From NCBI GenBank assembly GCA_963750995.1, contig CAVVST010000002.1, positions 1,178,001-1,242,000 on the forward strand: DNA of 64,000 nt, in the 5' to 3' direction. Origin of the DNA: CAVVST01 sp963750995 (GTDB lineage: Bacteria; Acidobacteriota; Vicinamibacteria; Vicinamibacterales; UBA2999). Shown here in pieces: positions 32,339-40,815 of the stretch. Both the position numbers and the translations under genes were made by a program. The notes below the pieces were generated by a model. It searched no databases and was not told where the DNA came from. It worked only from the letters and a program-made list of their open reading frames with translations. Within the stretch, counting starts at the first letter, position 1; each line of letters opens with the position of its first letter.

Positions 32339-34493
32339 CTAGAAACGAAATCGCACCCCCGCGTTAATAGTCCGCCCGTCGAGCGGCGCCCATGCGTCAG
32401 TGGACCAGCGTCCGTCCGGTGCCTGCGCCCGCAGGAGGAGCGGCTCGGTCTTCGTCTGCCTCACGTTGCTGAGGTTTTCGGCGTTCAAGTAGACCTGCGC
32501 CCGCCCCAGCCGGTGCATGAACAGTGCGCCCCACAGCAGATACGGTGCCCCGGTATCGCGATACGGATTGTCCTCGAGGGCTTGCCGGCCGGTATAAAAG
32601 GCTTCGAATCCGATCTGCGAGGCCCCGAACCGCCACAGGAGATCGAAGGACCCGCTGTGCCGCGGATTCAGCGGCACCTCGCGGATACCGCTCGTGTCGT
32701 CGGCTTCCGTCGACCACAGGTACATATGCGTAACGATGACGTCGAGATCGTCCCGGTGGTGACGGGCGATGAATTCCGTGCCGCGCGTGCGGGTCGGCTG
32801 CGAGGCGTTCACGATCCGGCCGACGAATCGCCCAGACTCCTCGCGGAACATCAGCGCGTTCTCGACGCGCGAATAGAACACCGTCGCAGTGACCTCGAAG
32901 GGCGTCTGGGCCCAGGTCACGTCGCCCGATAGTGTGTTCGCGTGCTCGGGCTCCAGCGGGCCAAGCGGCGCCACGGATGTCAGCCCGATCGCCTCCGTCT
33001 CGTCAGTGAATGGCAGCGGCGCGAAGTGGCCGCGGCCGACGGACAATCGCATCGTGATGGGGCCGCCCGGACGCACCAGCGCGGACAGGCGTGGGCTAAA
33101 GAAGGTGCCGAACTCGCTGTGAACATCGACGCGCCCGCTGCCCGACACCGTGAGGCGCGGCGTCACCGCGTATTCGTCCTGTGCGAAGAGTCCTGGTACG
33201 GTGTAGGCGAAGTTGAACCGCGGCACGTCCGCAGCGTCGAACGTATCCCGCTGAACGGCTGCGCCGCCAACCCAGGTGTGCCGTCCCGACGTCCCGCTCA
33301 GTGATGTTTCACCGAACCAGGTATCCGACCGATCCGCCTCCAGTGTGGGGCCGAACGTCCGGGTACGCCGCTGAGTCATGCCGCTGGCGCGAATCGCGAG
33401 CACGCGGTCACCGGCGAGCAGAAGGCGGCCGACCATTCCGCCGTCCACACGAGTGGTGTCCAGATTCTCCGGATAGGGATGGCCGTCGGGCGTGACAGCA
33501 CCCGGCATCGTGCCGCCGCGCCGCTCCTCACTCATACCGGCGCCGGTGAACAGCATCGATCGCCCGCTGCCGTTATCCCACATGAGGCGGACGCGCCCCT
33601 GTCCCCGCCGGTACCGACGGCAGGTCGGTCCACCCGTCGTCGTCGAGGTCGGAGCGATCCTGGGCGTGTGCGCCGCCGAGCACGCTCACGCCCCAGCGGT
33701 CGTTGAGCGCGCGCGCGATCCAGAGCGCCGTGTCGATGCCGCGATGACTGGTCGCGTTGAGCAGCACCTCCTGCTCCGGCGCGTCGGCGCGCGGCCGCTT
33801 GGACACCAGGTTCACGACGCCGCCGATGGCGGACATCCCGTACAACGCCGAAGCGACGCCCTTGATGATTTCGACCTGCGCGAGATCGATCGGCGGGATC
33901 TGTAGAATGCCGACGGCGCCTGACTGCCCGCCGTAGAGCGGCAGTCCGTCGGCCAGCACCTGCGTATACCGCCCGTTCAATCCCTGGATCCTGACGCTCG
34001 CCCCGCCGATCGACGGCGACGTCGTCTGTACTCGCATGCCGTTGGTCTCGGCAAGGAGCATCGAGACATCCCCCGGTGTCATCGCGATCTTTTCCTGGAC
34101 CTCTTCCTCGGGCACTACCTCCACCCGCAGCGGCTCGTCCTCGATGCGCCGCTCCGAACGCGTCGCGGAGACGATGATCGTTTCCTCGATCTCGGACTGA
34201 GGCTGCAGTTCGATCTCGACGCGCGTCTGTTCGCCCGGCCTGACATCGACGGACGTGGCAGCGGCGTCGTAGCCGGCGAGCGTCACGACCACGTCCACCC
34301 GGCCGGCCGGAACCGACAACGATGCCGTGCCGTCAGCGGCAGTCGCCGCGGTCACCGTGCCGGCACGCACCTCGGCCTTCCCGACCGCCCCGGCGATGCC
34401 CGTCACCACGACGACAATCGTTCCGACGGCCTGCGCATGGATAAGGTTCGGCCACAGCCACACGGCCAGGCAGGCCACAAGGCACCGCAGCAC
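32339..34493 (-). CDS. TonB-dependent receptor (one frame break)
   Basis: About 717 residues when one extra G in a GGGG run near 33596 is ignored (VPAGTG then RVRLMWDNGSGRSM). I take GTG 34493 as start (VLRCLVACLAVWLWPNLIHA, signal peptide ending HAQA); there is no good RBS. Carboxypeptidase-like N-domain (VSVPAGRVDVVVTLAGYDA), plug with LRVEVVPEEEVQEKIAMTPG, VSMLLAETNGMRVQTTSPSI, GASVRIQGLNGRYTQVLADG, VEIIKGVASALYGMSAIGGV and VNLVSKRPR. Barrel with FAQDEYAVTPRLTVSGSGRV, YLNAENLSNVRQTKTEPLLL, ending RTINAGVRFRF. It resembles vitamin B12/siderophore-type receptors with a LYGMSAIGG plug motif. Divergent from the gene at 34519 with start codons only 25 bp apart. Confidence 0.78.
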
Positions 34494-34518
34494 GTCCAAG
34501 CTTCGAAGGAGATATGCC

Positions 34519-34926
34519 GTGTTCAAAGTGCTGTTCCCGCTGTTCGTCATGCTGATTGTCGTCGCGGCGCCATCCGCCGCCCAAACGTGCCTGCACGGTG
34601 CGGACGAAACGCCCGCCCAGAAAGCCCGCCGCGACGCAGCCATCCAGCTCGCGACCCGCATCAACCTCGCCGAAATGGTGACGTCCGGTCCACGCTCGCC
34701 GAACAACCGGTATCGCCCGTTGCACGAGCTCGCCAACATCCCGCCGACGCCGCAGGGATTCGAGCTGCAGTTCCACACCGACGGGAACACCTACAGCTTT
34801 TCGATCAAGGACCGGATGGACCCCTGCCGCTACGTGGTGTTCTCGGATCAGGACAAATATCTATACGAGGCAATTGCCCGGCGCGACGAACCGATCGTCG
34901 TCCCGCTCGAGAGCCGACGACGATGA
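34519..34926 (+). CDS. Small exported protein of unknown function
   Basis: 135 residues from GTG 34519, with AAGGAGAT 6 bases upstream. The signal peptide is MFKVLFPLFVMLIVVAAPSA followed by AAQTC. The mature part has KARRDAAIQLATRINLAEMV, a short Pro-rich loop, then FELQFHTDGNTYSFSIKDRM and DPCRYVVFSDQDKYLYEAIA. Two Cys (TCLHG, DPCRY) could pair. This N-helix plus beta-hairpin layout recalls pilin-like small Acidobacteriota proteins, but I cannot name a family. Its start lies very close to that of the divergent TonB receptor gene. Confidence 0.7.
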   Translation: MFKVLFPLFVMLIVVAAPSAAQTCLHGADETPAQKARRDAAIQLATRINLAEMVTSGPRSPNNRYRPLHELANIPPTPQGFELQFHTDGNTYSFSIKDRMDPCRYVVFSDQDKYLYEAIARRDEPIVVPLESRRR

Positions 34927-34939
34927 CAATGACGATGTG

Positions 34940-35731
34940 TCACCGCCAGGTGATCTCCATCCCGAAGAAGTGCATGAACACCTCGCGATTGGGACGGTTG
35001 CGCGGATCCTGCTTGGGGCTGCGGATATAGAAATCGATCTGCTGCGCGGCGGGATTGACCTCGCCGGCGGGTGACCGCTTGTTCGCCATCGGGTAGTTCA
35101 CGCGCAGCGTCTTCCGGTCGCGGATGCCCTGCGTCACCATGAAGTGCATCTCGTAGTTCTCGTAGAGCGGCTTGCCGTTCAACGTTGCGTGGCCGAAGCC
35201 CCACCCGGCGAGATAGACGAACGTCTTCGGCCAGTTGTTGTCGCCGCAGCCCGAGTCGCTGCCGTGCTCGTGCAGGTAGGCGACGATGCCGCCGTTCTGG
35301 CACGCGGCGAACTCGTTGAAGCGGTCGATCGCCAGGACGAGATCGCCCTCGGGGATGGTCAGCTTCGCTTCGAACGTCCCGGTGTTCTGAATCTCGTTGA
35401 CAGTGATGGTGACGGCGCCGCCCACCGGCTTGACCGTGGCCGCGGCATTGTCCATGTGATCCCAGCCGGGCGGATCGTTGACCGATCCGACCATGTAAAT
35501 ACGTCCGGCTGCGAGGCTGAAGAGGCCGTCGTAGAGGTCGTGCTGCTCCGGCGCGTAGAGGGTAATCGGCGCGCCCGGTTGCTGGCGGGGGTCGGGTTGC
35601 TGAGCGAGGACCGAGACACCAAAGAGAAGTGCGCTGACTGCACTGATCACGGGCCACCGAGGCACCGAGACACCGAGAAATCTCTTGGTAACCGTGCGCG
35701 AATATACCTCCGTGACGCGAATCATCGCCAT
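34940..35731 (-). CDS. Exported beta-rich protein of unknown function
   Basis: Open from 35794. The start is uncertain: ATG 35731 follows a good sigma70-like promoter (TTGTAG, 17 bp, TATAAG at about 35739-35744), while GTG 35650 would begin directly at the hydrophobic signal (VISAVSALLFGVSVLAQQPD). The stretch between them is made of a repeat also found at 35870. The mature part includes PITLYAPEQHDLYDGLFSLA, VNDPPGWDHMDNAAATVKPV, ITVNEIQNTGTFEAKLTIPE, FNEFAACQNGGIVAYLHEHG and AGWGFGHATLNGKPLYENYE. It ends MHFFGMEITWR. No family recognised. Convergent with the small exported gene at 34519. Confidence 0.65.
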   Translation of the reverse strand: MAMIRVTEVYSRTVTKRFLGVSVPRWPVISAVSALLFGVSVLAQQPDPRQQPGAPITLYAPEQHDLYDGLFSLAAGRIYMVGSVNDPPGWDHMDNAAATVKPVGGAVTITVNEIQNTGTFEAKLTIPEGDLVLAIDRFNEFAACQNGGIVAYLHEHGSDSGCGDNNWPKTFVYLAGWGFGHATLNGKPLYENYEMHFMVTQGIRDRKTLRVNYPMANKRSPAGEVNPAAQQIDFYIRSPKQDPRNRPNREVFMHFFGMEITWR

Positions 35732-35893
35732 AGCACTCTTATATGTCACCCGGGCAGAGGCTACAACGTCGCGTGGAGGTTCTTGAAAACGCAAGAGGCG
35801 GGTCCCGGCCTTGACCGGATCACGGCGTCGGCGCGGGAACCCGCCCTACATACGTCTAAGCCTCACTGCCTCGGTGCCTCGGTGGCCCCGTGA
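35647..35893. repeat. Inverted copies of a CACCGAGGCACCGAG repeat
   Basis: TCACGGGCCACCGAGGCACC at 35647 (continuing to 35669) and its reverse complement at 35870-35893 flank the 5' end of the gene at 34940. The left copy is read as codons in the long form of that gene. Between them at 35812-35850 is a GGCGGGTCCC...GGGAACCCGCC palindrome. The region between this gene and the subtilase gene holds nothing else I can name. Confidence 0.7.
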
Positions 35894-35918
35894 CACGTGC
35901 AGTCTGTGAAGGTTCCTC

Positions 35919-38900
35919 CTACGGATCAACCCGCACGATCGTCGGATTCGGCAGTGCCGGTGATCCGCCGTAGACAACCGACCCGAGGTACTTGGTCCCC
36001 GGCGTCAGGCCGCTGAACGCCAGGCTGATCGTTCCGGTGGCGCCAGTGGTCGCGGTCGCCGGCGCCGTGACGGTCATGTTGCCGGTATCGACCGTCCCGA
36101 GCACCCAGGAGAAGAGCGTGAAGTTCGCCGTGCCGTTCACCGCGAAGCCGTGGACGAACACCGTGTAGGTATCCGCACCCGGATTGCGCAGGTTCACTTC
36201 TTCCGCCGAGGTCCCGCCGCCGCTCACATCGACCGGGTCCCCGTCCGAGTTGAACACATAGAGATCCAGGTCGCTCGCCGGCGAAACGTTCGCATCGAAC
36301 AAGGAGAAGCGCGCGTGGCTGGTCCCCGCCGGAACGACGACTTCGAACGAGACGACTCCCTCCCCTTCCGGATCGAATGAATCGGCCGGATCGTCGCCAA
36401 CTGAGCCTGCATTCGTTGCCGCCGGGACTAGGCCGCGTGCCGAAGCGTTCAACACGCCGTCATAGCCGAAGGTGACGTTGTAATTGATCGGCCTTCCGGT
36501 TCCCGACACCTCTGCCGGCGCCGACAACGCCACGGGACGCACGACGATCGGACTGCGCACCGCGTGGGTCCCGTCCGACCAGGTGAGCTGACCGCCCAGG
36601 TAGCTATTCAGCGTTGCCGTCTGCTGTGTGAATGTCACGGTAAACGTCCTGGTCTGACCCGGGCCGACCACGAGCGTCGCTGGCGAGACGACGACGTCGA
36701 TACCAGTCAGCCCCGTCACCGTGGCGTGGTAGGTCGCCGTGCCCTGGCCCACGTTCGTGACCTTGCGGCGTACCGCCTGCACGCCCGCCAGGTCGCCGAT
36801 GGCGATCGACGCGGCATTCAGGTCGCTCGCGTCGAGCGAGTATCCCGCGGCCACAAGCGAGCTGCACGTGGCGGCGTTGACGCCGGTCGTCTTGCCGCAC
36901 AGGAACGCCAGCCAGTCGAGCGCGTTCGAGTCGTACACCAGGCCCGGATCCTTCGCCCGGTTCGGAGCGACGTGGCCCGCGCCCTGGCGGAAGATCAGCA
37001 CGGGGTTCGTGTTCGGCGCCGGCGTGCCGAGGTCGATCACGTCGGTGGCCGAGGTCATGAGCGCCGACTTGATCATCATCGGCGACCAGTCCCCGTGCAG
37101 GTCCTTGAGCAGCGCAGCCAGGCCGGCCACGTGCGGCGCCGACATCGACGTGCCGCTGTAGACGTTGAACGACTGGCCGAAGCTGCTCGGCGGGGCGGTG
37201 GCGGCGAGGATGTCGTTCCCCGGCGCCATCAGGTCCGGCTTCAGCACGTCGCCGCCACCCGCCGTGATCGGGCCGCGCGACGAAAACGCCGCGGTCATCG
37301 GCGCCGGCGCGTTGAAGACGATCGTCGACTGGTTGATGCGCGCCGTCGCGCCCACCGTCGCGGCGTAGGCCTTGATCGCGTCGCGGTCGGTGTGGGCGAC
37401 GTGAACCGTCGGGATGAAGTGCAGGTCGGCATTGAGCGAGTTGGCGCTGGTGTTGGCGAGGATCATACCCACACCACCCGCCTGTTTCACCGCGGCGCTC
37501 TTGCTGGTGCGGCCACTGATGCCGCGATCGCACACGACGATCTTGCCCGCGACCTTCGCCGGATCCAGCACCGGCGCGTCTTCGCCGCCGTTCGACAGGT
37601 TGTCGGCGGCGGTGAAGCAGAGCCGGACCATGTCGGGATCGGCGCCCGCCAGGCCGGCGGCTTCGGCGTCAATCAGCGGCGCCGGACCGAAGGCATCCGC
37701 CACTGACCCGCCGTTGTACGTGGCGCCGTTGCCGAGCGTGACCGAGCCACGGCCGTCGCGGTTGTGCGTGCCCGCCGCCACCGTCGTCATCCATGGGCCG
37801 GGATGCGCCACCGTGCCGGTGGTTGGACCGTTGTTGCCGGCCGAGGCCGAAACGAAGACGCCGGCGTCGGCGGCGAAGAGGAACGAGACCTGCACCGGGT
37901 CGAGTAGGTTCGTGGTCGCGCCTGCCACTGAGTAGTTGATCACGTCGACGCCGTCGGCGACCGCCTGGTCGATCGCGGCCACGAGATCGGTGATGAAGCC
38001 GCTCGCGGTTGCGCCGTCCTGCGTCGACCAGAGCGCCTTGTACGCTGCGATGCGCGCGCGCGGGGCCATGCCGGAGATGCTGCCGAAGATCGCCGCCGCG
38101 CCGGTCGCGGGGACACCGCGGTTGCCGCCGGCGGTTGAGGAATTGTGCGTGCCGTGGCCGTTGTAATCACGAGGCGACTCGAACTCCCAGGGCCGCTCGG
38201 CGTCGATCCCCTCGTCGCCGCCCCACGCCTCGTTGAAGTGCTGCGCGCCAATCAGCTTCTGGTTGCACAACGAGGCGTTGAACGCCTCGCCCGGCGTACA
38301 TTTGCCGTGCCATCCGGGGATCTGGTGGTAGTCGAGCTTGCCGGTCTTGGAGGCGTTGCCGTTGGCGCCGGTCCGATCCGAGAAGCTCTGGCTCTCGGGC
38401 CATATTCCGGAGTCGACCACGCCGATGATGATCCCCTCGCCTGCCTTGCCGGCCCCGCCGAGGGCAGCCCACAGGCCGTTCGGCGCGTCGAGACCCAGGA
38501 ACGTCGGCGTGTTCGACGTATCCGCATCGAGCAATTCGTCTTTGGTGACCGCGACGACGCCCTGGACGCTCCGCAGCGTCTGTGCCTGCGCCTCGGTGAA
38601 CTCGGCGGCGAAACCGTTGAACGAATAGCGGTAGTCGTAGACCTTGCGGCCGCCGACGCGCGCGAGGACCGCGCTGTGCCGTTCATCGAGGTACCCGGCA
38701 TAGCCGATCACGGCCGGGTTGTTGGGATTGATCTTCTGGCCGCGGTTCGCCTTCGTCGCCGCGAACCCGGGCACGCCGCCCGTGTAGGAGACGACCGGGA
38801 ACTCTGCGAGTTGAACGATGTAGAGGCCGCTGGTGCGGCGGGCAGCGGCGCCGCCCTGGGAACCCTGTGCAGCCTGCATGTGCGCGGGAATCTGAATCGC

Positions 38901-38945
38901 GGCAGCCAGGACGGCCAGCGCGGCGGCAAGACGGGAAATCCGCAT
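35919..38945 (-). CDS. Secreted subtilisin-like serine protease (S8, plant-subtilase architecture)
   Basis: 1008 residues, intact. The signal peptide ends AHMQAAQG. An I9-type inhibitor prodomain (SGLYIVQLAEFPVV to FNGFAAEFTEAQAQTLRSV) precedes the S8 catalytic domain: Asp178 in IIGVVDSGIWPESQ, His264 in YNGHGTHNSSTAGG, oxyanion Asn371 in SASAGNNGPT, Ser600 in YSGTSMSAPHVAGL. A protease-associated (PA) domain is inserted between about 410 and 530 (AGKIVVCDRGISGRTSKSAA). After the catalytic domain come an fn3-like domain (VRRKVTNVGQGTATYHATVT) and a C-terminal pre-peptidase-like beta domain (DLYVFNSDGDPVDVSGGGTS). It should degrade extracellular protein. No transporter gene is adjacent; the long product suggests Sec plus outer membrane export. 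Confidence 0.92.
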   Translation of the reverse strand: MRISRLAAALAVLAAAIQIPAHMQAAQGSQGGAAARRTSGLYIVQLAEFPVVSYTGGVPGFAATKANRGQKINPNNPAVIGYAGYLDERHSAVLARVGGRKVYDYRYSFNGFAAEFTEAQAQTLRSVQGVVAVTKDELLDADTSNTPTFLGLDAPNGLWAALGGAGKAGEGIIIGVVDSGIWPESQSFSDRTGANGNASKTGKLDYHQIPGWHGKCTPGEAFNASLCNQKLIGAQHFNEAWGGDEGIDAERPWEFESPRDYNGHGTHNSSTAGGNRGVPATGAAAIFGSISGMAPRARIAAYKALWSTQDGATASGFITDLVAAIDQAVADGVDVINYSVAGATTNLLDPVQVSFLFAADAGVFVSASAGNNGPTTGTVAHPGPWMTTVAAGTHNRDGRGSVTLGNGATYNGGSVADAFGPAPLIDAEAAGLAGADPDMVRLCFTAADNLSNGGEDAPVLDPAKVAGKIVVCDRGISGRTSKSAAVKQAGGVGMILANTSANSLNADLHFIPTVHVAHTDRDAIKAYAATVGATARINQSTIVFNAPAPMTAAFSSRGPITAGGGDVLKPDLMAPGNDILAATAPPSSFGQSFNVYSGTSMSAPHVAGLAALLKDLHGDWSPMMIKSALMTSATDVIDLGTPAPNTNPVLIFRQGAGHVAPNRAKDPGLVYDSNALDWLAFLCGKTTGVNAATCSSLVAAGYSLDASDLNAASIAIGDLAGVQAVRRKVTNVGQGTATYHATVTGLTGIDVVVSPATLVVGPGQTRTFTVTFTQQTATLNSYLGGQLTWSDGTHAVRSPIVVRPVALSAPAEVSGTGRPINYNVTFGYDGVLNASARGLVPAATNAGSVGDDPADSFDPEGEGVVSFEVVVPAGTSHARFSLFDANVSPASDLDLYVFNSDGDPVDVSGGGTSAEEVNLRNPGADTYTVFVHGFAVNGTANFTLFSWVLGTVDTGNMTVTAPATATTGATGTISLAFSGLTPGTKYLGSVVYGGSPALPNPTIVRVDP

Positions 38946-39056
38946 AGTGCTCCTTCTCGGCCCCTGGGTGGAACCGTCCGAAAAGCGGACGAAAAACTTT
39001 CGGTTGGATTCAGAAGGATGTCAAGGCGGGATGCACAACAAAAAGGCAGAGGCCCG

Positions 39057-39121
39057 GGTCACAAGGCTCAAAGCACAACAGTAGGTTGTGCCTTGGGCCT
39101 TGTTTGAGTCTTGTGCCTTGT
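39057..39121. repeat. ACAAGGCTCAA / TTGTGCCTTG repeat
   Basis: GTCACAAGGCTCAAAGCACA, then ttgtgccttgggccttgtttgagtcttgtgccttg. It is a short repeat of imperfect palindromic character. Related stretches are found at 46872-46908, 54575-54606 and 63680-63716, all between genes. Confidence 0.65.
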
Positions 39122-39123
39122 TC

Positions 39124-39891
39124 TTACTCGCCGCCGCGGCCCGCGGGCGCGGCCGGATAGAAGTTCGGCGTCCGCACTTCGACGCCCGCCGTCCCCTTCA
39201 CCGCTGCCACGAACGCCTGCTGGTTCTCCTCCGGCGTCGGACCGCCCATGCCGCGGTAGTGATACGGGTAGACGATCTTCGGCTTGAACGCCTTCACGCA
39301 CTCGGCGGCTTCGGCCGGCGGCATCGTGTACGGCAGGTTCATGGTCACGAACGCGACGTCGATGTTGGTCAGCGCCTTGATCTCGGGCACGCACTCGGTG
39401 TCGCCGGACAGGTAGATGCGCTTACCGCCGAGGGTGAGCACGTAGCCGTTGCCGCGGCCCTTGTCGTGAAACAGCTGCCCGGCGGCGGGCCCGCGCGTGA
39501 GGTTGTACGAACCAACCGCCATCACGCTGACGCCGTCGATCATCCGCATCTCGCCGTTCTTGAGAATCTCGGTCTTGCCGGGGAACTTGCCGGCCAGCGC
39601 GTTGGGCGCCACGAAGATCGTCGAGGCCTTCTTGATTTTGTCGATCGCCGCCGGGTCCATGTGATCGCCGTGAATGTCGGTGACGAGAATGATGTCGGCC
39701 GGCTTCGCCGCCGCCAGGTTCGACTGGTTGGTCGGATCGACGTGAATCACCTTGCCGCCGAACTCAATCTGCACGTGGGCGTGCGTCATCGGCGTCAACG
39801 TGATATTGCCGCCCGTAGCCGGAATGGTATCGGCGGCCATCGTCGCGCCCAGCCCGGCGAGCAAAACCAACATTCCAAACCACAGTCTCAT
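39124..39891 (-). CDS. Exported MBL-fold hydrolase (UlaG-like)
   Basis: 255 residues from ATG 39891, which has GGAGG 6 bases upstream. The signal peptide ends GLGATMAAD. Core motifs: GNITLTPMTHAHVQIEFGGK, VIHVDPTNQS, ADIILVTDIHGDHMDPAAID (HxDH ligands intact), AVGSYNLT, KGRGNGYVLTLGGKRIYLSG, DTECVPEI, VAFVTMNLPYTMPPAEAAEC and VYPYHYRGMG with late His. This matches the UlaG/YtnP-like branch of metal-dependent hydrolases. Unlike most members it is predicted to be exported. In contrast to the degenerate relative at 1669, zinc ligands are kept. Substrate unknown. It is followed upstream by an AT-rich repeat spacer (39900-39987). Confidence 0.85.
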   Translation of the reverse strand: MRLWFGMLVLLAGLGATMAADTIPATGGNITLTPMTHAHVQIEFGGKVIHVDPTNQSNLAAAKPADIILVTDIHGDHMDPAAIDKIKKASTIFVAPNALAGKFPGKTEILKNGEMRMIDGVSVMAVGSYNLTRGPAAGQLFHDKGRGNGYVLTLGGKRIYLSGDTECVPEIKALTNIDVAFVTMNLPYTMPPAEAAECVKAFKPKIVYPYHYRGMGGPTPEENQQAFVAAVKGTAGVEVRTPNFYPAAPAGRGGE

Positions 39892-39909
39892 CGATGCCTC
39901 CTGGTCATT

Positions 39910-39987
39910 TGCGATTGGTGTTTTGTGATTGCCGATTGCCATCACCAATCAATCGAAAATCCAATCAAGTCAATCACAAATCATAAA
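39910..39987. repeat. AT-rich AATCACAAATC repeat spacer
   Basis: A stretch of variants of aatcacaaatc, atcaccaatc and aatcgaaaatcc, far more AT-rich than its surroundings. The same type of sequence recurs at 54548-54582 and 58310-58342. The low GC could mark promoters, but no clear -35/-10 pair stands out. Confidence 0.6.
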
Positions 39988-40815
39988 TCACAAATTCAAC
40001 GTGATTGCGAGCGGGGCAAGTTCAATCCCATCAGCAACGACGTCCCAGCGTTCTCCGGACGCAACGGGTTGCGCGCCGGTGAGCGTGCCGGTACTGACGA
40101 GCTCGCCGGTGGCGAGCGGCTCGGCGCCCGGTTGCGCCGCAATCGCCGACGCGAGCTCGCCCAGGCACGCGGCGGGATTGCGCAGCGCGTTCCTGCCGGC
40201 GCCCTCTTCGACCAGTTCGCCGTTCCTCGACAGCTTCACCTTCATCGTGCCGAGCTGTTCGGCGAGCGCGGGGATCCCGTCGGAGCGGATCGGCCGGGGC
40301 TCGCCGATCACGAGCGCCGCATGAAACCCGAAGGCGGCGACGAAATCGACCGGCTGGAACTTCCAGTCCGGGAACGGGCAATCCACGAACTCGAACCCGA
40401 GGGCCACCCACTCCACCGACTCGAGGACCGCGGCGGGATCGGCGGACGCCGGCGCCTGTTTCAGCTTGAACACCACCTCGGGCTCGATCCGGGGCGAGAA
40501 CATCCGCGAGGTCGACAGCGACGCGTGGCCGTCGCGGGCGTTGACGACAGTGTCGTCGTACATGTGCGCCCAGACGAGCGTCTGCAGCTTCAGCACGCGC
40601 CACATGGCCTTGTTGGCAAAGCCCACTTTGCGGCCGGTGGTCGTCCGGCCCTCGGCACGGCGCATCCGCACGAGCTCGGCTTCCACGAGATAGGCGGTCG
40701 CGAGATCGAAAGTCCCTTCGCGGGCGGATGGTGCCAGGGAAATCCCCGTGCGGTGTGCGCGCGCGTCGAACAGCTCGCGCGCCAGCGCGCCAATGCCGGT
40801 GTCCACCATGGTCAT
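39988..40815 (-). CDS. Fumarylacetoacetase-fold hydratase (2-keto-4-pentenoate hydratase-like)
   Basis: 275 residues. ATG 40815 overlaps the TGA of the upstream transporter gene (ATGA), so translation is coupled. The motifs are those of the MhpD/HpaH group: LARELFDARAHRTGISLAPS, TGRKVGFANKAMWRVLKLQT, WAHMYDDTVVNARDG, the acidic metal-binding PEVVFKLKQ (IEPEVV), WVALGFEFVDCPFPDWKF and LSRNGELVEEGAGRNALRNP, ending with TGELVSTGTLTGAQPV. Such enzymes hydrate 2-oxo-4-enoates or decarboxylate oxo-acids with Mg2+. Together with the carrier and CoA ligase nearby it suggests use of a small oxo- or dicarboxylic acid. Confidence 0.85.
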   Translation of the reverse strand: MTMVDTGIGALARELFDARAHRTGISLAPSAREGTFDLATAYLVEAELVRMRRAEGRTTTGRKVGFANKAMWRVLKLQTLVWAHMYDDTVVNARDGHASLSTSRMFSPRIEPEVVFKLKQAPASADPAAVLESVEWVALGFEFVDCPFPDWKFQPVDFVAAFGFHAALVIGEPRPIRSDGIPALAEQLGTMKVKLSRNGELVEEGAGRNALRNPAACLGELASAIAAQPGAEPLATGELVSTGTLTGAQPVASGERWDVVADGIELAPLAITLNL

